This document shows positions 60,840-64,000 of a stretch of 64,000 nucleotides of DNA, one piece after another. Every line of letters starts with the position of its first letter. Position 1 is the first letter of the stretch. Origin of the DNA: Devosia ginsengisoli. Its GTDB lineage: Bacteria; Pseudomonadota; Alphaproteobacteria; Rhizobiales; Devosiaceae. Location: NCBI RefSeq assembly GCF_024707105.1, contig NZ_JANQAJ010000005.1, positions 310,001-374,000 of the forward strand. The letters are read 5' to 3'. Made by a program: the position numbers and the translations under genes. Below the pieces are notes generated by a model that had not been told where the DNA came from, did no database searches, and worked only from the letters and a program-made list of their open reading frames with translations.

Positions 60840-61948
60840 CCCGAATAGGGCCTGAAGTGCTTGGACAGCTTGAGCGTCTGCGCCTGGTAGTTAGAACCCA
60901 AGGCCGTGCCATAGAGCCGGTCCGGTGCTTCGGCCAGCCGCTCATAGATCAGCCTGCCGATTGTCTGGCCATGGCCCAGCAGGAAGGGCACTTCGCGGCT
61001 GCGCACTTCCAGCACGGCACGGCTGCCGCTGCCCCCGGCCGATGAATGGCCGAAGCCCGGATCGAAGAAGCCGGCATAGTGGACGCGGAATTCGCCCACC
61101 AGCGGATCGAAGGGCACCATTTCGGCGGCATGGGTCGGCGGCACATGCACCGCCTCATCGCTGACCAGGATGTAGAATTCGTCCGGATCGAGGATCAGCT
61201 CTTCCCGCCCGCGATTGACCAGCGGGTCCCAGAAATCCAGCACGTCGAGCGCAGCCTTCTTGTCCACATCCACCACCGCCGTATGGCGCTTGGAGCGGAA
61301 TCCGATCAGCCCGTTGCGGCCCTCGCCCTTGAGATCGATGGAGAGCGCCACGCCCTCGCCGACCGGCACGTTATTGTCGAACACCAGCGTGTCGGAAGCG
61401 TGCAAGGCCTGATGCTCGGCAACCGTGAGCCGGTTATCGCCGGAACGGAACCGCATCTGGCTGAGCCGCGAGCCGGTGCGCACCAGCACCGGGAAGGTCC
61501 GCGGACTGACTTCGAGATAGAGCGGCCCCTTGTAGCCATTGGGCATCTGGTCGAAGCCCCGCGCCCGGTCGCCGATGACGCGGGTGAACACGTCCAGCCG
61601 CCCGGTGGAACTCTTGGGGTTGGCCGAGGCGCTGACCGCATCGGGCAGGTCGAGGCTTTCCTGCAAAGGCACCAGATAGACGCAGCCGCGCTCCAGCACG
61701 GCGCCACGCGTCAGGTCGATCTCATGCAGCTTGAGCGCCTCGATGCGCTCGGCCACCGAATGGCTGGGGCCGGGCAGGAAGCTGGAGCGCACGCGATAGG
61801 CCACGTCGCCGAGCCGCAGATCGAGGCTGGCCGGCTGCACCTGATCGACGTCGAACGGCCGTGCCGCGGCGATGCTGCCCTGCTTGTGCAGGCTCTCGAT
61901 CAACCGCGCCGGAAAGACGCCCTGCGGCCAGGCCTGTTGCTTGTCCAT
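60836..61948 (-). CDS. dcd: 2'-deoxycytidine 5'-triphosphate deaminase
   Basis: 370 aa from ATG 61948 (MDKQQAWPQGVFPARLIESL); the track start at 62005 is less likely. This is the long alphaproteobacterial form with two dUTPase/Dcd-like halves: VQPASLDLRLGDVAYRVRSS with PDAVSASANPKSSTGRLDVF in the first, and GRNGLIGFRSKRHTAVVDVD, VGEFRVHYAGFFDPGFGHSS and EVPFLLGHGQTIGRLIYERL in the second. It deaminates dCTP to dUTP for thymidylate synthesis. Its stop overlaps the stop of the convergent chemotaxis gene. Confidence 0.88.
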   Translation of the reverse strand: MDKQQAWPQGVFPARLIESLHKQGSIAAARPFDVDQVQPASLDLRLGDVAYRVRSSFLPGPSHSVAERIEALKLHEIDLTRGAVLERGCVYLVPLQESLDLPDAVSASANPKSSTGRLDVFTRVIGDRARGFDQMPNGYKGPLYLEVSPRTFPVLVRTGSRLSQMRFRSGDNRLTVAEHQALHASDTLVFDNNVPVGEGVALSIDLKGEGRNGLIGFRSKRHTAVVDVDKKAALDVLDFWDPLVNRGREELILDPDEFYILVSDEAVHVPPTHAAEMVPFDPLVGEFRVHYAGFFDPGFGHSSAGGSGSRAVLEVRSREVPFLLGHGQTIGRLIYERLAEAPDRLYGTALGSNYQAQTLKLSKHFRPYSG

Positions 61949-62029
61949 GCTCTCGCGTCCCAGGAAACCGTGGCTACCCCTACCAATCCACGCAATTGAC
62001 GCCAACAGGCAATTGGCCTTACATCACAA

Positions 62030-62084
62030 CCCAGTGGTGATTTGGCCGGTCGCTTGCAGCCACTTAAAAGAAATCGCTAAAGAC
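62030..62084 (+). ncRNA. SAM-II riboswitch upstream of metZ
   Basis: The conserved order is present: GTGG, TGATTTGGCCGG, CTTGCAGCCAC (closing P1 with GTGG), TTAAAAGAAATCGCTAAAGA; GATTT pairs with AAATC to make the pseudoknot. SAM binding usually hides the ribosome site; here a terminator-like hairpin also follows at 62094-62120. Confidence 0.88.
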
Positions 62085-62093
62085 CGTCGTGGG

Positions 62094-62130
62094 AACCGGC
62101 CGCCCTTTTGGGTGCCGGTTTTTTGTTTTT
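62094..62130 (+). terminator. Intrinsic terminator in the metZ leader
   Basis: AACCGGC-CG-CCC, TTTT loop, GGG-T-GCCGGTT, then TTTTGTTTTT. It lies between the SAM-II aptamer and the metZ start, so transcription can be stopped there, unusual because SAM-II is mostly described as translational. Confidence 0.75.
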
Positions 62131-62142
62131 GAAGGCGTGACC

Positions 62143-63351
62143 ATGTCCCGAGATAAGAACCCCCTCCTCGATCCGAACCGGCGAGCCGCTGCCACCCAGA
62201 TGGTGCATGGCGGCGGCAAGCGCACCGATTTCAACGAGACGAGCGAGGCCATCTTTCTCAATTCGGGCTATTCCTATCCCAGCTCCGAACATGCCGAACT
62301 GCTGTTCCAGAACAAGATTCCCGGCGGCCACAACTATTCCCGCTTCGCCAACCCTACGGTGGATATGTTCCAGGAGCGCATGGCGCTGATCGAAGGGGCC
62401 GAAGCCGGGCGTGCCTTTGCCTCGGGCATGGCCGCGGTCACCAATGCGGTGATGAGCCAGGTCCGCGCAGGCGACCACATCGTCGCCGCTCAGGCGCTGT
62501 TCGGCGGCTGTCGTTATGTCGTGGAAGATTACGCGCCGCGCTTCGGCGTGGAATCGACGCTGGTCGATGGCCGTGACCCCGAAAACTTCGCCCGCGCCAT
62601 GCGCCCCAATACCAAGGTCGTCTTCCTGGAGACGCCGACCAATCCGACGCTGGAGCTGGTCGACATCAAGGCCGTCGCCGACATCGCCCACGCCCATGGC
62701 GCAAAACTGATCGTCGACAATGTCTTTTCCACCGCGCTCTACCAGAAGCCGCTGCAACTCGGCGCCGATCTCGTCACCTATTCGGCCACCAAGCATATCG
62801 ATGGGCAGGGCAGGGTGCTCGGCGGCGTGGTGCTGGGGTCCAGGGAACTGATCGAGGGCGACGTCCACACCTTCCTGCGCCAGACCGGCGCCACGCTCAG
62901 CGCCTTCAATGCCTGGGTGCTGCTCAAGGGGCTCGAAACCTACGAGCTGCGCATCAGGCAGATGACCGACAGCGCCGAAAAGATCGTGGCGGCCCTGGCC
63001 AGCCATCCGAGGATCAACCGGGTCATCTATCCGCACCATCCCAGCCATCCGCAATATGAACTGGCCAAACGCCAGATGCAGCGCGGCTCCACCATCATCG
63101 CCCTCGACGTCAAGGGCGGTCAGGAAGGAGCCTTCACCCTGTCGGACAGCCTGGCGGTGATCCTGATTTCCAACAATCTGGGCGACGCCAAGTCGCTCAT
63201 CACCCATCCGCGCACCACCACCCACGCGCGCTTTACCGAGGAGGTGCGGTTGGAAACCGGCGTCACCCCGGGCCTGCTGCGGCTGTCGGTGGGGTTGGAA
63301 AGCCCCGACGACCTGATTGCCGACCTGATGTATGGGCTGGATCAGGTTTGA
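62143..63351 (+). CDS. metZ: O-succinylhomoserine sulfhydrylase
   Basis: 402 aa from ATG 62143; the track start at 62089 lies in the leader. PLP Cys/Met-metabolism family: NYSRFANPTVDMFQERMALI (phosphate-binding Y-x-R), FASGMAAVTNAVMSQVRAGD, FLETPTNPTLELVDIKAVAD, IVDNVFSTALYQKPLQLGAD, and the Schiff-base Lys in TYSATKHIDGQGRVLGGVVL. Makes homocysteine from O-succinylhomoserine and sulfide. The SAM-II riboswitch supports a methionine role (MetZ rather than cystathionine lyases). Confidence 0.93.
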   Translation: MSRDKNPLLDPNRRAAATQMVHGGGKRTDFNETSEAIFLNSGYSYPSSEHAELLFQNKIPGGHNYSRFANPTVDMFQERMALIEGAEAGRAFASGMAAVTNAVMSQVRAGDHIVAAQALFGGCRYVVEDYAPRFGVESTLVDGRDPENFARAMRPNTKVVFLETPTNPTLELVDIKAVADIAHAHGAKLIVDNVFSTALYQKPLQLGADLVTYSATKHIDGQGRVLGGVVLGSRELIEGDVHTFLRQTGATLSAFNAWVLLKGLETYELRIRQMTDSAEKIVAALASHPRINRVIYPHHPSHPQYELAKRQMQRGSTIIALDVKGGQEGAFTLSDSLAVILISNNLGDAKSLITHPRTTTHARFTEEVRLETGVTPGLLRLSVGLESPDDLIADLMYGLDQV

Positions 63352-63363
63352 AATCCTGCCACG

Positions 63364-63450
63364 CCTCGTGGTTCGACAGGCTCACCATGAGGCTACTGAA
63401 CTTGCGAAATGAAGCAGTAGACCTCATCCTGAGCCTGTCGAAGGACGAGG
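63364..63450. repeat. Long inverted repeat with GAGCCTGTCGAA core, copy 2
   Basis: CCTCGTGGTTCGACAGGCTC...ATGAGGCTACTG and its near-complement CAGTAGACCTCATCCTGAGC...GGACGAGG. Same element as 12045-12136, opposite halves shared almost completely. Confidence 0.8.
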
Positions 63451-63470
63451 TCGTGCCCCCGGTGCAGTCA

Positions 63471-64000
63471 ATGACGTCAAAGCTCCGCCTGCTGCTTGCG
63501 CTTGGCTTATGCGCTGCGCTTTCTACGCCCGTCTTCGCCCAGTCTCTGCCCTATCATTCCGACCCCAGCGCCCGCGAAATTCTGCCGAGCCTGACGCCGG
63601 TGCCGGCCATCCGCTTCCTGACCACGGCCGATTTCCCGCCCTTCAATTTCCGCGATGCGGGGGCGAGTTGATCGGCTTCAATGTCGATCTGGCCAAGCGC
63701 ATCTGCGCCGAGGTCAATGTCGCCTGCACCATCCAGGCCTGGCCCTGGGAGCAAGCCGCGAGCGCTCTTGGCGATGGCCAGGGCGATGCGCTGATCGCCG
63801 GGCTGGCGATGACGGACGAGAACGGCGCGCTGTTCGATTTTTCCGCCACCTACCTGGCGCTGCCCGGCCGCTTCGTGACGCGCGCCGCCGATATCGGCCT
63901 GTTCGATGCCAATGCGCTGGCAGGCAAGACCGTTTCGGTGCGTCGGGGCAGTGCACACGAAACCTTCGTCACCCGCTATCTGCCCGAGGCCGAGGTCGCG
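63471..64000 (+). CDS. Family-3 solute-binding protein (partial, frameshifted)
   Basis: Runs off the window. From ATG 63471: signal peptide MTSKLRLLLALGLCAALSTP with cleavage near VFAQ, then SLTPVPAIRFLTTADFPPFN. After FRDAG the frame stops at TGA 63669-63671, but the matching sequence continues in another frame: ELIGFNVDLAKRICAEVNVA, GDALIAGLAMTDENGALFDF, LAGKTVSVRRGSAHETFVTR, typical of amino-acid-binding SBP_bac_3 proteins. One G is missing from a G-run (63659-63663). The track start at 63348 lies in the repeat and is wrong. Ligand unknown, probably an amino acid or small polar compound. Confidence 0.85.

Overview
The window reads as high-GC chromosomal DNA of an alphaproteobacterium, most likely Hyphomicrobiales (old Rhizobiales). 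A Devosia-like genome is my best guess, but I could not run any search. The clues are a gcrA cell-cycle regulator, dense GANTC (CcrM) sites, a CtrA-type site, a SAM-II riboswitch before metZ, a RirA-type iron box, many ABC/TRAP importers, and the palindromic repeats with GAGCCTGTCGAA cores typical of this class.

Layout. 1-6.1 kb: a leftward module of N-formylglutamate amidohydrolase, a tripartite TRAP importer and a glutamine-synthetase-family enzyme (cut by the window edge), with a divergent RpiR regulator. 6.1-13.2 kb: housekeeping genes (ppk2, PhoR-like kinase, gcrA, argD, argF, hslO) separated by palindromic repeats. 13.3-20.7 kb: luxR, luxI and a family-2 glycosyltransferase gene split by a 4,040-bp IS1595-type transposon (25-bp inverted ends, 8-bp target duplication). 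The transposon carries a transposase, a Panacea-domain gene paired with a two-helix membrane protein, and several unknown genes. 20.7-24.8 kb: a siderophore-iron uptake operon behind an iron box. 24.7-26.4 kb: an ABC-F ATPase. 26.5-34.3 kb: a sugar ABC importer, a GH78 alpha-L-rhamnosidase and a LacI regulator. 34.3-35.9 kb: LysR and a divergent methyltransferase. 36-41.4 kb: a YtfQ/YtfR/YtfT/YjfF-type sugar importer with a FadR-type regulator. 41.5-48.3 kb: DctB/DctD two-component system, then a TAXI-TRAP importer behind a sigma-54 promoter with two upstream palindromes, and a DUF1850 gene. 48.3-49.6 kb: tRNA-Gly(CCC) and an RpfG-like HD-GYP protein. 49.6-60.8 kb: a 519-bp non-coding region with ten GANTC sites in 102 bp, followed by a ten-gene chemotaxis operon. 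60.8-64 kb: dCTP deaminase, SAM-II riboswitch and metZ, and a partial family-3 binding protein.

How it works together. Most of the window is nutrient scouting: five importers, each with a local regulator or a regulatory site (RpiR, iron box, LacI, FadR-type, DctBD), next to a complete chemotaxis phosphorelay (CheA, CheY, CheW x2, CheR, CheB, one full receptor, one receptor without sensor). The quorum-sensing pair is directly upstream of the glycosyltransferase gene that the transposon broke.

Best candidates for something new: the GANTC cluster in front of the chemotaxis operon (a possible methylation-controlled switch), the last gene of that operon (an unrecognised protein with CheZ-like features), and the transposon cargo with a likely Panacea toxin-antitoxin pair. 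Three otherwise intact genes carry single-base frameshifts, which could be sequence errors.
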